DNA of 19,730 nucleotides, from contig CAAFNG010000092.1 of NCBI GenBank assembly GCA_900764225.1, positions 1 to 19,730 of the forward strand, written 5' to 3'. This document shows positions 1 through 7,394 of this stretch, piece after piece (position 1 is the first letter of the stretch; every line of letters begins with the position of its first letter). The notes below the pieces were generated by a model, which worked only from the letters and a program-made list of their open reading frames with translations, made no database searches and had not been told where the DNA came from. Both the position numbers and the translations under genes were made by a program. This DNA comes from Lachnospiraceae bacterium. Lineage in GTDB: Bacteria > Bacillota > Clostridia > Lachnospirales > Lachnospiraceae.

Positions 1-17
1 ATGTGTATAAGAGACAG
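1..17 (+). other. Nextera mosaic-end adapter remnant (artefact)
   Basis: ATGTGTATAAGAGACAG equals the last 17 bases of the 19-base Tn5/Nextera mosaic end used in library preparation. It is not native sequence. Native DNA starts at about position 18. Confidence 0.96.
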
Positions 18-61
18 GTATGATACAGTCCTGAATATGGGATAGTAAACGAGGAAAGATC

Positions 62-331
62 ATGAATAATTACGTATATTATTATCTGCTGGCCGTTAAT
101 ATCCTGGCCTTTGTGCTCTTCGGTATTGACAAGCAGAAAGCACGACGCAATGCCTGGAGGATCCCGGAGAAAACGCTGATCCTGAGTGCGGTTATCGGCG
201 GCAGCGCAGGAGCGATTCTTGGCATGCGCTTTTTTCACCATAAGACCCGAAAACCGAAATTCGCAGTGGGTGTACCTGTGATATTGCTGGTACAGATTGC
301 TGCAGTGTGGCTGGTAAGTTATAAATTATAA
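62..331 (+). CDS. DUF1294 family small membrane protein
   Basis: This 89-aa protein has an N-terminal hydrophobic helix (about 5-20), a central basic stretch with IDKQKARRNAWRIPE (about 22-36), a glycine-rich segment (GGSAGAILGMRFFHHKT, about 46-62) and a second hydrophobic helix (about 68-86). The D-K-x-x-A, W-R-I-P-E and H-K-T elements are the signature of DUF1294, a family of small inner-membrane proteins with no established function. The ATG follows GAGGAAAG (51-58) at good spacing. It is the first gene on native sequence, so its promoter and any upstream partner are lost at the contig edge. It converges on the YczE-like gene and shares a terminator with it. Family assignment is firm; function is unknown. 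Confidence 0.9.
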   Translation: MNNYVYYYLLAVNILAFVLFGIDKQKARRNAWRIPEKTLILSAVIGGSAGAILGMRFFHHKTRKPKFAVGVPVILLVQIAAVWLVSYKL

Positions 332-334
332 AAA

Positions 335-392
335 ACAGCTGCCCAGGGCAGTGGAGCTTAATACTCCACGCCTGCGGCAGCTGTCATTTTTT
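335..392. terminator. Bidirectional hairpin terminator between convergent genes
   Basis: An outer 9-bp perfect inverted repeat, ACAGCTGCC (335-343) with GGCAGCTGT (376-384), encloses an inner 6-bp one, GTGGAG (351-356) with CTCCAC (364-369). It is flanked by an A run on the left and a T run (387-392) on the right, so it can work on both strands. It lies over the last codons of the - strand gene. Confidence 0.85.
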
Positions 393-1071
393 CCATAAAG
401 AAATGATTGAAGATAGCGACAACACGCCCGACGGCAAGAACTGCGATAACAGTTCCTATGCCAATTCCCACCAGTCTGTGGGCAAAGATCAGGCCAATTG
501 AAGCTGTAAGACAGATATTGCAGAGATCAAAGCAGTTTTTGGTAAGACCGACAGGTTTTCCAACACAGTCAGCGATAGCCTGCACGATTCCGTCTCCTGG
601 ATTGGGGACGATACGCATATCCAGTGACATGGCAGCACCGATTCCAGTGAGGATGATTCCGGCGGCAAGAAAGAGAAACTGGGCTGCGATATGTCCGGAA
701 GGATCCGGGAGCAGCGCAGAAAACAGATTCATAAAACGCGTAAATACAAGACTCAGGGGCAGCTGCAGAAGATCCATGATGATCACCAGCTTCAGATCCC
801 GGTGTGCGGCAGGTGCAACTGCAGCGTTGGCTGTCCGGGAATATCTGCGGTTTCGAATAATATGAAGAATAATTTCTGCCACAACAAAAACAGCATATAA
901 AAGGAAAGTAACATTTCCGAAATTTGTTTTACTTATGATAGAAATACTGTAGGCCACCGAGATGATCGCGGAAACACCAAGCCCTGATTTGGTATTAAGC
1001 ATAATTCCCATTGCCAGGATCAGAAGACTGGCGATATAAAAAAATGCCCGTAAAAAAGTTTGTTTTTTCAT
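358..1071 (-). CDS. YczE/YyaS/YitT-like integral membrane protein (DUF6198-like)
   Basis: This 237-aa protein is almost wholly hydrophobic, with about six to seven likely membrane helices (roughly 5-25, 32-48, 51-72, 95-121, 127-150, 179-198, 200-225). A glycine-rich KSGLGVSAI stretch after helix 1 and the conserved-looking VPNPGDGIVQAI loop (about 154-165) resemble the YczE/YitT group of Firmicutes membrane proteins, whose transported substrate is not established. An AGGAAGTG ribosome binding site precedes the ATG by about 12 nt. A weak TATGAT -10 lies at 1109-1114 on the - strand. The last codons lie inside the shared terminator hairpin. It is divergent from the fatty acid operon, so the intergenic region may control both; a functional link is not shown. 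Confidence 0.8.
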   Translation of the reverse strand: MKKQTFLRAFFYIASLLILAMGIMLNTKSGLGVSAIISVAYSISIISKTNFGNVTFLLYAVFVVAEIILHIIRNRRYSRTANAAVAPAAHRDLKLVIIMDLLQLPLSLVFTRFMNLFSALLPDPSGHIAAQFLFLAAGIILTGIGAAMSLDMRIVPNPGDGIVQAIADCVGKPVGLTKNCFDLCNICLTASIGLIFAHRLVGIGIGTVIAVLAVGRVVAIFNHFFMEKMTAAAGVEY

Positions 1072-1191
1072 TTTCTGTTATTCACTTCCTGTAAAAAATC
1101 TATAATTTATCATAGCACAAAGTTTCCAATATATACAATACGCTGGACAGTAAATGCGAAACATCTATCAATCCGGCAAAGATATTTATAA

Positions 1192-1214
1192 TTCCCGGAA
1201 ATGATTTCCGGGAA
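1192..1214. repeat. Perfect 23-nt dyad upstream of the fab promoter
   Basis: Two 11-bp arms, TTCCCGGAAAT and ATTTCCGGGAA, meet around a single central G at 1203. The dyad ends 11 bp before the -35 box of the fab promoter. No U run follows on either strand, so a terminator is less likely than a protein-binding site, but neither is shown. Confidence 0.6.
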
Positions 1215-1225
1215 AATATTCTACC

Positions 1226-1253
1226 TTGACAAATGGTTTTATAATGATATAAT
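1226..1253 (+). promoter_or_regulatory. Promoter of the fatty acid synthesis operon
   Basis: Consensus -35 TTGACA (1226-1231) and consensus -10 TATAAT (1248-1253) are separated by 16 bp. Transcription would start near 1260, leaving a leader of about 87 nt before fabH. Confidence 0.88.
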
Positions 1254-1265
1254 TTGATAATCAAA
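1253..1265. promoter_or_regulatory. FabT operator
   Basis: TTTGAT-A-ATCAAA is a perfect 13-nt palindrome matching the published FabT motif of streptococci (a TTTGA...TCAAA palindrome). It starts on the last base of the -10 and covers the predicted start point, so a bound repressor would block RNA polymerase. A FabT-like gene closes the same operon at 10638-11078, which supports the assignment. Confidence 0.85.
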
Positions 1266-1346
1266 ATATTTTAAGGTAAATATAATTCAGAGGACAGCAG
1301 TACAGATTACATCAGAGCTGTCCGGTACAGATATATGGAGAAAAAT

Positions 1347-2312
1347 ATGACAGGTAAAATATGTGGAACAGGCTCCTGGGCACCGGATAAAGTGTGGGAT
1401 AACAATGATCTGGCGCAAATGGTAGAAACCAGTGATGAATGGATCCGGGAAAGAACCGGTGTGGTGAAAAGACACATTGCAGAAGAAAAAGAGGATACGG
1501 TAACGATGGCTGCAGAAGCAGCGCGGAGAGCGCTGGAGGATGCAGAAATAAAGGCAGAAGAGATCGACCTTATCATTGTTGCGACGATATCGCCGACAGA
1601 GATCATGCCATGCGTAGCATGTGGAGTACAGGAACGCCTTGGTGCAGACAATGCAACCTGTTTTGATCTGAACGGAGCCTGCACAGGTTCACTTCTGGCT
1701 CTGAACACAGCCCAGGCTTATCTTGCCCAGAGCATATATCAGACGGCACTTGTGATTGGTGCAGAGAAGCTGTCCGGTTTAACGGACTGGACAGACAGAG
1801 GCACCTGCATTCTTTTCGGGGATGGAGCCGGAGCAGTTGTACTGAAAGCTGCAGAAAACGGAAGATATGCCCAGATTACACATTCCATTGGAAAAAGAGG
1901 TAGCGCGCTTACTTTGAAAAGCAGAAATCAGGTCTGTTATGAAACGGATCCGAAAGCGAAGGAAACCTACATACAGATGAATGGAAAAGAGGTTTTTACA
2001 TTTGCCGTATCAAAGGTGCCGGAAGCAATAAAAACACTTCTTAAAAGAGAAGAGATTTCCTGTGAAGACATTCGTTATTACCTGCTTCATCAGGCGAATG
2101 AAAGAATTATCCGTTCTGCGGCAAGACGGATCGGGGATGACATTTCCAAGTTTCCCATGAATATGGCAGAATACGGAAACACCTCTTCGGCCAGTCTTCT
2201 GATCCTTCTGGATGAGGTGAAAAAAAGCGGAAAGCTGAATCGAGGTGACAAGCTGATTCTGGCAGGATTCGGCGGTGGACTGACATATGGAGCAAGTCTG
2301 ATCGAGTATTAA
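1347..2312 (+). CDS. fabH: Beta-ketoacyl-ACP synthase III (FabH)
   Basis: FabH starts fatty acid chains by condensing an acyl-CoA primer with malonyl-ACP. The 321-aa protein has family-typical length. The catalytic triad is visible as Cys112 (in NGACTGS), His248 (in LLHQANERII) and Asn278 (in YGNTS), with the GFGGGLTYGA end motif. I chose ATG 1347 because GGAG (1337-1340) sits 6 nt upstream and translation then begins MTGKICGTGS, as in other FabH proteins; the upstream in-frame ATG at 1335 has no ribosome binding site. It is the first gene behind the FabT-controlled promoter. The residues around the nucleophile are slightly unusual: Gly-Ala-Cys-Thr-Gly-Ser where Ala-Ala-Cys-(Ser/Thr)-Gly-Phe is common, which might affect primer choice. 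Confidence 0.96.
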   Translation: MTGKICGTGSWAPDKVWDNNDLAQMVETSDEWIRERTGVVKRHIAEEKEDTVTMAAEAARRALEDAEIKAEEIDLIIVATISPTEIMPCVACGVQERLGADNATCFDLNGACTGSLLALNTAQAYLAQSIYQTALVIGAEKLSGLTDWTDRGTCILFGDGAGAVVLKAAENGRYAQITHSIGKRGSALTLKSRNQVCYETDPKAKETYIQMNGKEVFTFAVSKVPEAIKTLLKREEISCEDIRYYLLHQANERIIRSAARRIGDDISKFPMNMAEYGNTSSASLLILLDEVKKSGKLNRGDKLILAGFGGGLTYGASLIEY

Positions 2313-2402
2313 ATGAATATTGCAAGGAGAATCATAAATAACCGATTTATTATAGAAAAGTCCTCTTTAATGGACTGATAAAATTTTTCCGGAGGTAAAA
2401 CA

Positions 2403-3347
2403 ATGAAAACAAGAGTTACAGAATTACTTGGAATCGAATATCCGATCATCCAGGGCGGTATGGCCTGGGTGGCAGACCATCATATTGCAGCAGCTGTATC
2501 AGAAGCTGGCGGACTTGGACTGATCGCAGCAGCCAATGCACCGGCCCAGTGGGTACGTGAGCAGATCCGTGAGGCGAAAAAGCTCACGGATAAGCCTTTT
2601 GGTGTAAATATCATGCTGATGAGTCCAAGTGCAGATGAGGTTGCGAAGATCGTGATCGAAGAAGGAATCAAGGTTGTAACAACAGGTGCCGGAAGCCCGG
2701 AAAAATACATGGAAGCATGGAAGGCAGCCGGAGTAAAAGTCATTCCTGTGGTTGCATCTGTAGCACTTGCAAGAAGAATGGAACGTTGCGGTGCAGATGC
2801 AGTTGTGGCAGAAGGAACTGAATCCGGCGGACATATCGGAGAGACAACAACCATGGCACTGGTACCGCAGGTGGTGGATGTTGTGAAGATTCCGGTGATC
2901 GCAGCCGGAGGAATCGCAGACGGACGTGGAATCGCAGCAGCTTTTATGCTGGGTGCAGAGGCTGTGCAGATGGGAACCCGTTTCGTTGCAACAAAAGAGT
3001 GCAATGTTCATGAAAATTACAAGCAGTTTGTACTGAAAGCAAAAGATATTGATACCAGAGTGACCGGCCGTACAACCGGACATCCGGTGCGTACCTTGAG
3101 AAACCCGATGACAAAAGAATATCTGGAAAAGGAAGCAGCAGGGGCTTCCTTCGAGGAGCTTGAACTTCTTACTCTTGGTGGCCTTCGAAAAGCAGTTGTT
3201 GAGGGCGATGTGAAAACAGGAAGTGTGATGTCCGGACAGATCGCAGGAATGGTGAAGGATGTACCGACCTGCAAAGAATTAATGGAAAGACTGGTCCGTG
3301 AGACAAAGGAAACAGTTCGAAGAAATCAGTTTCTTGAAAAAGAATAA
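2403..3347 (+). CDS. fabK: Enoyl-ACP reductase II, FMN-dependent (FabK)
   Basis: FabK reduces trans-2-enoyl-ACP with NAD(P)H and FMN, the last step of each elongation round. The 314-aa protein has the nitronate monooxygenase/FabK barrel: PIIQGGMAWVAD near the N-terminus, VVAEGTESGGHIGE with the catalytic His144 (same position as in the pneumococcal enzyme), AAGGIADGRG and QMGTRF for phosphate/FMN binding. The ribosome binding site is GGAGG, 7 to 8 nt before the ATG. A 90-nt spacer separates it from fabH; in the streptococcal operon acpP occupies this place, but no ACP is encoded here. No fabI, fabL or fabV is in the window, so FabK is the only enoyl reductase of this cluster. FabK enzymes as a family are insensitive to triclosan. 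Confidence 0.96.
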   Translation: MKTRVTELLGIEYPIIQGGMAWVADHHIAAAVSEAGGLGLIAAANAPAQWVREQIREAKKLTDKPFGVNIMLMSPSADEVAKIVIEEGIKVVTTGAGSPEKYMEAWKAAGVKVIPVVASVALARRMERCGADAVVAEGTESGGHIGETTTMALVPQVVDVVKIPVIAAGGIADGRGIAAAFMLGAEAVQMGTRFVATKECNVHENYKQFVLKAKDIDTRVTGRTTGHPVRTLRNPMTKEYLEKEAAGASFEELELLTLGGLRKAVVEGDVKTGSVMSGQIAGMVKDVPTCKELMERLVRETKETVRRNQFLEKE

Positions 3348-3369
3348 ACAGTTACGAAGGGAATATCAA

Positions 3370-4290
3370 ATGGGAAAAACAGCATTCATCTTTCCTGGAC
3401 AGGGTGCACAGAAAGCCGGAATGGGAAAAGATTTTTATGAAAAATATGATACTGCAAAAAAGGTTTTTGATTCTGCCAGCGAGTGGCTTGAACTGGACAT
3501 GAAAGCCCTCTGCTTTGAGGAAAACGACAAACTGGATCTCACGGAATATACACAGGCAGCTCTTGTTACGACCTGTCTTGCAATGGAAAAGGTTGTGGAG
3601 GAAATGGGACTTCATCCGGATGTAACTGCAGGATTAAGCCTTGGAGAATACTGTGCTATTGAAGCAGCGGGCGGCATGGAGCTTAAGGATGCCATTACCA
3701 CAGTGCGAAAAAGAGGAATCCTGATGGAGCAGGCTGTTCCGGCAGGGAAGGGCAGCATGGCAGCGGTAATGGGAATGGAAACAGAGAAGATCGAGGAAGT
3801 GATCCGGGATATTCCGGACGTGAGCATTGCCAACTATAATTGTCCGGGACAGATCGTGATCACAGGACTTGCAGAAGCAGTAAAGGAAGCCTCCGAAAAA
3901 CTGAAAGAAGCCGGAGGAAGAAGAGTGATTCCGTTAAATGTCAGCGGTCCTTTTCATTCCGCAATGCTGAAGGATGCAGGAAAGGAACTTGCAAAGGTTC
4001 TGGAAAAGGTTACACTTTCTGAACTTCAGATTCCATATGTGACGAATGTAACCGCAGAGTATGTAGAGAGTACAGACGAAACAAAGGCACTTCTGGAAAA
4101 ACAGATCTCATCTTCCGTGCGCTGGCAGCAGAGTGTAGAGAAGATGATCGCCCAGGGAGTTGATACCTTTGTGGAAATCGGTCCGGGAAGAACGCTGGCA
4201 GGCTTTATGAGAAAGATCAACAGAAATGTAAAGGTATATAACATCCAGACAACAGAAGATGCAGAAAAAGTCTGCCAGGAACTGGTATAA
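3370..4290 (+). CDS. fabD: Malonyl-CoA:ACP transacylase (FabD)
   Basis: FabD transfers malonyl from CoA to ACP, supplying FabH and FabF. The 306-aa protein begins MGKTAFIFPGQGAQ and has the nucleophile Ser90 in GLSLGEY (Leu replaces the more usual His before Ser), Arg115 in VRKRG for the malonyl carboxylate, and catalytic His196 in GPFHSAML. The start at ATG 3370 gives the normal N-terminus and has GAAGGGA upstream; an in-frame ATG at 3298 lies inside fabK and would add 24 unrelated residues. It is 22 nt after fabK, in the same transcript. Confidence 0.96.
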   Translation: MGKTAFIFPGQGAQKAGMGKDFYEKYDTAKKVFDSASEWLELDMKALCFEENDKLDLTEYTQAALVTTCLAMEKVVEEMGLHPDVTAGLSLGEYCAIEAAGGMELKDAITTVRKRGILMEQAVPAGKGSMAAVMGMETEKIEEVIRDIPDVSIANYNCPGQIVITGLAEAVKEASEKLKEAGGRRVIPLNVSGPFHSAMLKDAGKELAKVLEKVTLSELQIPYVTNVTAEYVESTDETKALLEKQISSSVRWQQSVEKMIAQGVDTFVEIGPGRTLAGFMRKINRNVKVYNIQTTEDAEKVCQELV

Positions 4291-4307
4291 AAGAGAAAGG
4301 AATCCAT

Positions 4308-5048
4308 ATGTCAGATAAAAAAATCGCAGTAGTAACAGGCGGTGCCCGCGGAATCGGAAAAGCTATCGCCCTGGAGCTTGCAAAAGCAGGAAATCTTGTA
4401 GTGATCAATTATAACGGATCTGCAGAAAAAGCAGAGGAAACAAAAAAAGAGATCGAGGTGGCCGGTGGCGAGGCAGCGGTCATGCAGTGCAATGTGGCCG
4501 ATTTTGGCGCATGCGAGGATTTTTTCAAAACCATTGCAGAACGTTATGGACGGGTTGATATTCTGGTAAACAATGCCGGTATCACAAAAGACGGACTTCT
4601 TATGAAGATGAGCGAAGAGGATTTTTCCAGAGTAATTGAGGTCAATCTGAAAGGCGCGTTCAACTGCATCCGTCACGTGTCCAGAATGATGCTGAGACAG
4701 AGAAGCGGCAGGATCATCAGTCTTTCCTCTGTTGTCGGTTTAAGAGGAAATGCAGGGCAGGCCAACTATGCAGCGTCCAAGGCAGGAATCATCGGACTTA
4801 CAAAATCTGCGGCAAAGGAGCTGGCCTCCAGAGGAATCACAGTAAATGCCATTGCACCAGGCTTCATTCAGACCGATATGACAGATGTACTTTCTGATAA
4901 AGTAAAGGAAAATATCGCAGCCTCTATTCCTATGGGAAGTATGGGAACTGCAGAGGATGTGGCAAAGGCAGCTGCATTTCTGGCATCGGACGGCGCACGC
5001 TATATCACAGGACAGGTACTCCGCGTAGACGGCGGAATGGCAATGTAG
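4308..5048 (+). CDS. fabG: 3-oxoacyl-ACP reductase (FabG)
   Basis: This NADPH-dependent short-chain dehydrogenase reduces 3-ketoacyl-ACP to 3-hydroxyacyl-ACP. The 246-aa length is standard. The Rossmann motif TGGARGIG (10-17), the NNAG motif (88-91), and the catalytic Ser141, Tyr154 and Lys158 (in SVVGLRGNAGQANYAASKAG) are all present. The C-terminal VDGGMAM end is typical. AAAGGAA lies just before the start, and the gene follows fabD by 17 nt. Confidence 0.96.
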   Translation: MSDKKIAVVTGGARGIGKAIALELAKAGNLVVINYNGSAEKAEETKKEIEVAGGEAAVMQCNVADFGACEDFFKTIAERYGRVDILVNNAGITKDGLLMKMSEEDFSRVIEVNLKGAFNCIRHVSRMMLRQRSGRIISLSSVVGLRGNAGQANYAASKAGIIGLTKSAAKELASRGITVNAIAPGFIQTDMTDVLSDKVKENIAASIPMGSMGTAEDVAKAAAFLASDGARYITGQVLRVDGGMAM

Positions 5049-5079
5049 AAAAGACTCCCGGGAGTCAGGAGGAAGATCG

Positions 5080-6321
5080 ATGAAGAGACGAGTAGTAGTA
5101 ACAGGACTTGGTGCAGTGACACCTATTGGTAATGATGTGGAGAGCTTCTGGAACGGAGTAAAGGAAGGCAAGGTGGGAATCGGACCGATCACCCGTTTTG
5201 ATACAACTGGCTATAAGGCAACACTGGCAGCAGAGCTTAAGGATTTTGTGGCAAAGGATCGTATGGATCCTAGAACAGCAAGAAGAATGGAGCCGTTTTC
5301 TCAGTATGCAGTGGCGGCTGCACTTGAGGCAGTGGAAAATGCAGGACTGAACATGGAGACAGAGGATCCGTATATGGTAGGCGTGATCATTGGCTCCGGT
5401 GTGGGAAGCCTTCAGGCTACAGAGCTGAATGAGAAAAAGCTTGTGGAAAAAGGACCGGCAAGAGTAGATCCGCTTCTTGTGCCGAAGATGATCACAAATA
5501 TGGCAGCCGGAAATGTCTCCATTGCAATCGGTGCAAAAGGAAAATGCACCAACGTGGTAACTGCCTGTGCCACAGGAACACACTGTATCGGAGATGCGTT
5601 CCGTGCCATTCAGTACGGAGACGCGGATGTGATGCTGGCCGGTGGTACAGAAGGTGCCATCTGCCCTATCGGAATCGCAGGCTTTTCCAGCCTGACAGCC
5701 TTAAGCACCAGTGAGGACCCGCTTCGCGCCTCCATTCCGTTTGATAAGGACAGGGGCGGCTTTGTCATGGGCGAGGGAGCAGGCGTTGTTGTTCTGGAGG
5801 AGCTGGAGCATGCGAAAAAGAGAAATGCCAATATCCTTGCAGAAGTTGTGGGATATGGTGCGACTGCAGATGCTTTTCATATCACTTCTCCGGCAGAGGA
5901 CGGAAGCGGCGCTGCACGTGCCATGGAAAATGCCATGAAAGAGGCTGGTGTGGCACCGGAGGAAATTGACTATATCAATGCACACGGAACCGGAACACAT
6001 CACAATGATCTTTTTGAGACAAGAGCCATTAAGCTTGCATTTCAGGATGCTGCAAAAAATGTGAAGATCAACTCCACAAAATCAATGGTAGGACATCTTC
6101 TGGGAGCAGCAGGAGCTGTGGAATTTATCGTATGTGTGAAATCCATTCTGGACGGCTTTATCCATCAGACAGTGGGAACCAGGGAAACAGAGGAAGAACT
6201 GGATCTTAACTACATGATCGGTGCACCTGCAAGCCAGGAGATACGTTATGCGATGAGCAATTCCCTTGGCTTTGGCGGCCATAACGGAACATTGCTTGTG
6301 AAGAAGTATGAGGAGGACTGA
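5080..6321 (+). CDS. fabF: Beta-ketoacyl-ACP synthase II (FabF)
   Basis: FabF condenses acyl-ACP with malonyl-ACP in each elongation cycle. The 413-aa protein has the Cys-His-His active site: Cys163 in TACATGTH, His302 in NAHGTGTHHND, His339 in GHLLGAAGA, with Lys334. The GFGGHN motif closes the fold. The loop after His302 reads GTGTHHND instead of the common GTSTPxND, a modest variation. A strong AGGAGG precedes the ATG. Only 2 nt separate its stop from the accB start, which suggests translational coupling. Confidence 0.96.
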   Translation: MKRRVVVTGLGAVTPIGNDVESFWNGVKEGKVGIGPITRFDTTGYKATLAAELKDFVAKDRMDPRTARRMEPFSQYAVAAALEAVENAGLNMETEDPYMVGVIIGSGVGSLQATELNEKKLVEKGPARVDPLLVPKMITNMAAGNVSIAIGAKGKCTNVVTACATGTHCIGDAFRAIQYGDADVMLAGGTEGAICPIGIAGFSSLTALSTSEDPLRASIPFDKDRGGFVMGEGAGVVVLEELEHAKKRNANILAEVVGYGATADAFHITSPAEDGSGAARAMENAMKEAGVAPEEIDYINAHGTGTHHNDLFETRAIKLAFQDAAKNVKINSTKSMVGHLLGAAGAVEFIVCVKSILDGFIHQTVGTRETEEELDLNYMIGAPASQEIRYAMSNSLGFGGHNGTLLVKKYEED

Positions 6322-6323
6322 AC

Positions 6324-6860
6324 ATGGAATTTAACCAGATCCTTGAGCTGATCGATCACGTGTCAGCATCAGAGCTTACTGCTTTTACATATGAGACTGC
6401 AGATCTGACCTTAAGTATGGAGCATGGAAAACCACAGATTATCCAGGGTGTTATGGGGGAAACTGTGGAAAACATTCCGGTAGCAGGAAATGCAGGTGGA
6501 AAAGTCCACAGCGCAGCAACAGTGCCAACTGTAGCAGAATCTCGGAGCGGACAAGTAGCATCTGTACAGTCAGTTCAAACAGAAGAACCTGCTTCGGCAG
6601 CTATATCAGAGAAAGAGGACCAGTCCGGCAACTTTGTAACTTCTCCGTTAGTGGGAACTTTTTACGCGGCACCATCCCAGGATCTTCCGCCATATGTACA
6701 GGTAGGCGATAAAGTAAAAAAAGGTCAGGTTCTTGCTATTGTGGAAGCCATGAAGCTGATGAATGAGATCGAAAGTGATTTCGATGGAGAGATTGCGGAG
6801 ATTTATGTGGAGAACGGAAAACCGGTAGAATACGGACAGAAGCTTTTTCGCATTAAATAA
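6324..6860 (+). CDS. accB: Biotin carboxyl carrier protein of acetyl-CoA carboxylase (AccB)
   Basis: AccB carries the biotin that shuttles carboxyl groups between AccC and the carboxyltransferase. The 178-aa protein has an N-terminal helical segment (1-35), a flexible Ala/Ser/Glu-rich linker (about 55-103) and a biotinyl domain (about 104-178). The domain has the thumb region SPLVGTFYAAPS and the biotinylation motif EAMKLMNEIESD with target Lys144. AGGAGG at the end of fabF is its ribosome binding site. In this order it joins chain elongation to malonyl-CoA supply. Confidence 0.95.
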   Translation: MEFNQILELIDHVSASELTAFTYETADLTLSMEHGKPQIIQGVMGETVENIPVAGNAGGKVHSAATVPTVAESRSGQVASVQSVQTEEPASAAISEKEDQSGNFVTSPLVGTFYAAPSQDLPPYVQVGDKVKKGQVLAIVEAMKLMNEIESDFDGEIAEIYVENGKPVEYGQKLFRIK

Positions 6861-6886
6861 GGCTTATAAAAAATAATAACAGATAC

Positions 6887-6939
6887 AGCTTCGGATAAAA
6901 AGCATAACGGTCTTCAGACAGGCTGTTTTACCCGGAGCT
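6887..6939 (+). other. Possible structured spacer between accB and fabZ
   Basis: In the 96-nt accB-fabZ gap AGCTTCGG (6887-6894) can pair with CCGGAGCT (6932-6939) through 8 bp with one G-U pair, around an inner GTCT/AGAC hairpin (6910-6919). The helix ends just before the AGGAGG of fabZ. It could tune fabZ translation or be an mRNA processing site. There is no U run, so it is not an obvious terminator. Confidence 0.35.
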
Positions 6940-6956
6940 TTTCAGGAGGATATGAA

Positions 6957-7385
6957 ATGAGACATCTTGATGTGAAACAGATCGAGGAGATCATCCCACA
7001 CAGACATCCGTTTCTGCTTGTGGATTATATCGAAGATTATGAACCGGGAGAATTTGCTGTGGGATACAAATGTGTGACTTTCCGGGAGGACTTTTTCAGA
7101 GGACATTTTCCACAGGAGCCGGTAATGCCGGGAGTTCTTATGGTGGAAGCACTGGCACAGGTTGGTGCGGTTGCGATCCTTTCCCTGGAGGATATGAAGG
7201 GAAAAACAGCGTATTTCGGCGGTATCAATAAATGTAAATTCCGCAGAAAAGTAATTCCGGGAGACAAGCTTCGCCTGGAAACAAAGATCATCCGCAGAAA
7301 GGGACCTGTAGGAATTGGTTCCGCAGTAGCATCTGTGGACGGAGAGGTTGCGGTAGAAGCAGAGCTTACATTTATGATCGGGTAA
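6957..7385 (+). CDS. fabZ: 3-hydroxyacyl-ACP dehydratase (FabZ)
   Basis: FabZ removes water from 3-hydroxyacyl-ACP to give trans-2-enoyl-ACP. The 142-aa hot-dog fold protein has [11 protein letters not shown] near the N-terminus and the catalytic His50 ([12 protein letters not shown]) and Glu64 (MVEALAQ). The ribosome binding site is AGGAGG. No fabA, fabM or fabN-type isomerase gene is beside it, so how this organism makes unsaturated chains, if it does, cannot be told from the window. Confidence 0.96.
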   Translation: MRHLDVKQIEEIIPHRHPFLLVDYIEDYEPGEFAVGYKCVTFREDFFRGHFPQEPVMPGVLMVEALAQVGAVAILSLEDMKGKTAYFGGINKCKFRRKVIPGDKLRLETKIIRRKGPVGIGSAVASVDGEVAVEAELTFMIG

Positions 7386-7394
7386 GGTGATTGT

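Noticed and set aside
2313..2378. 21-codon frame directly after fabH
   Set aside because: No ribosome binding site, no resemblance to ACP, no recognisable family.
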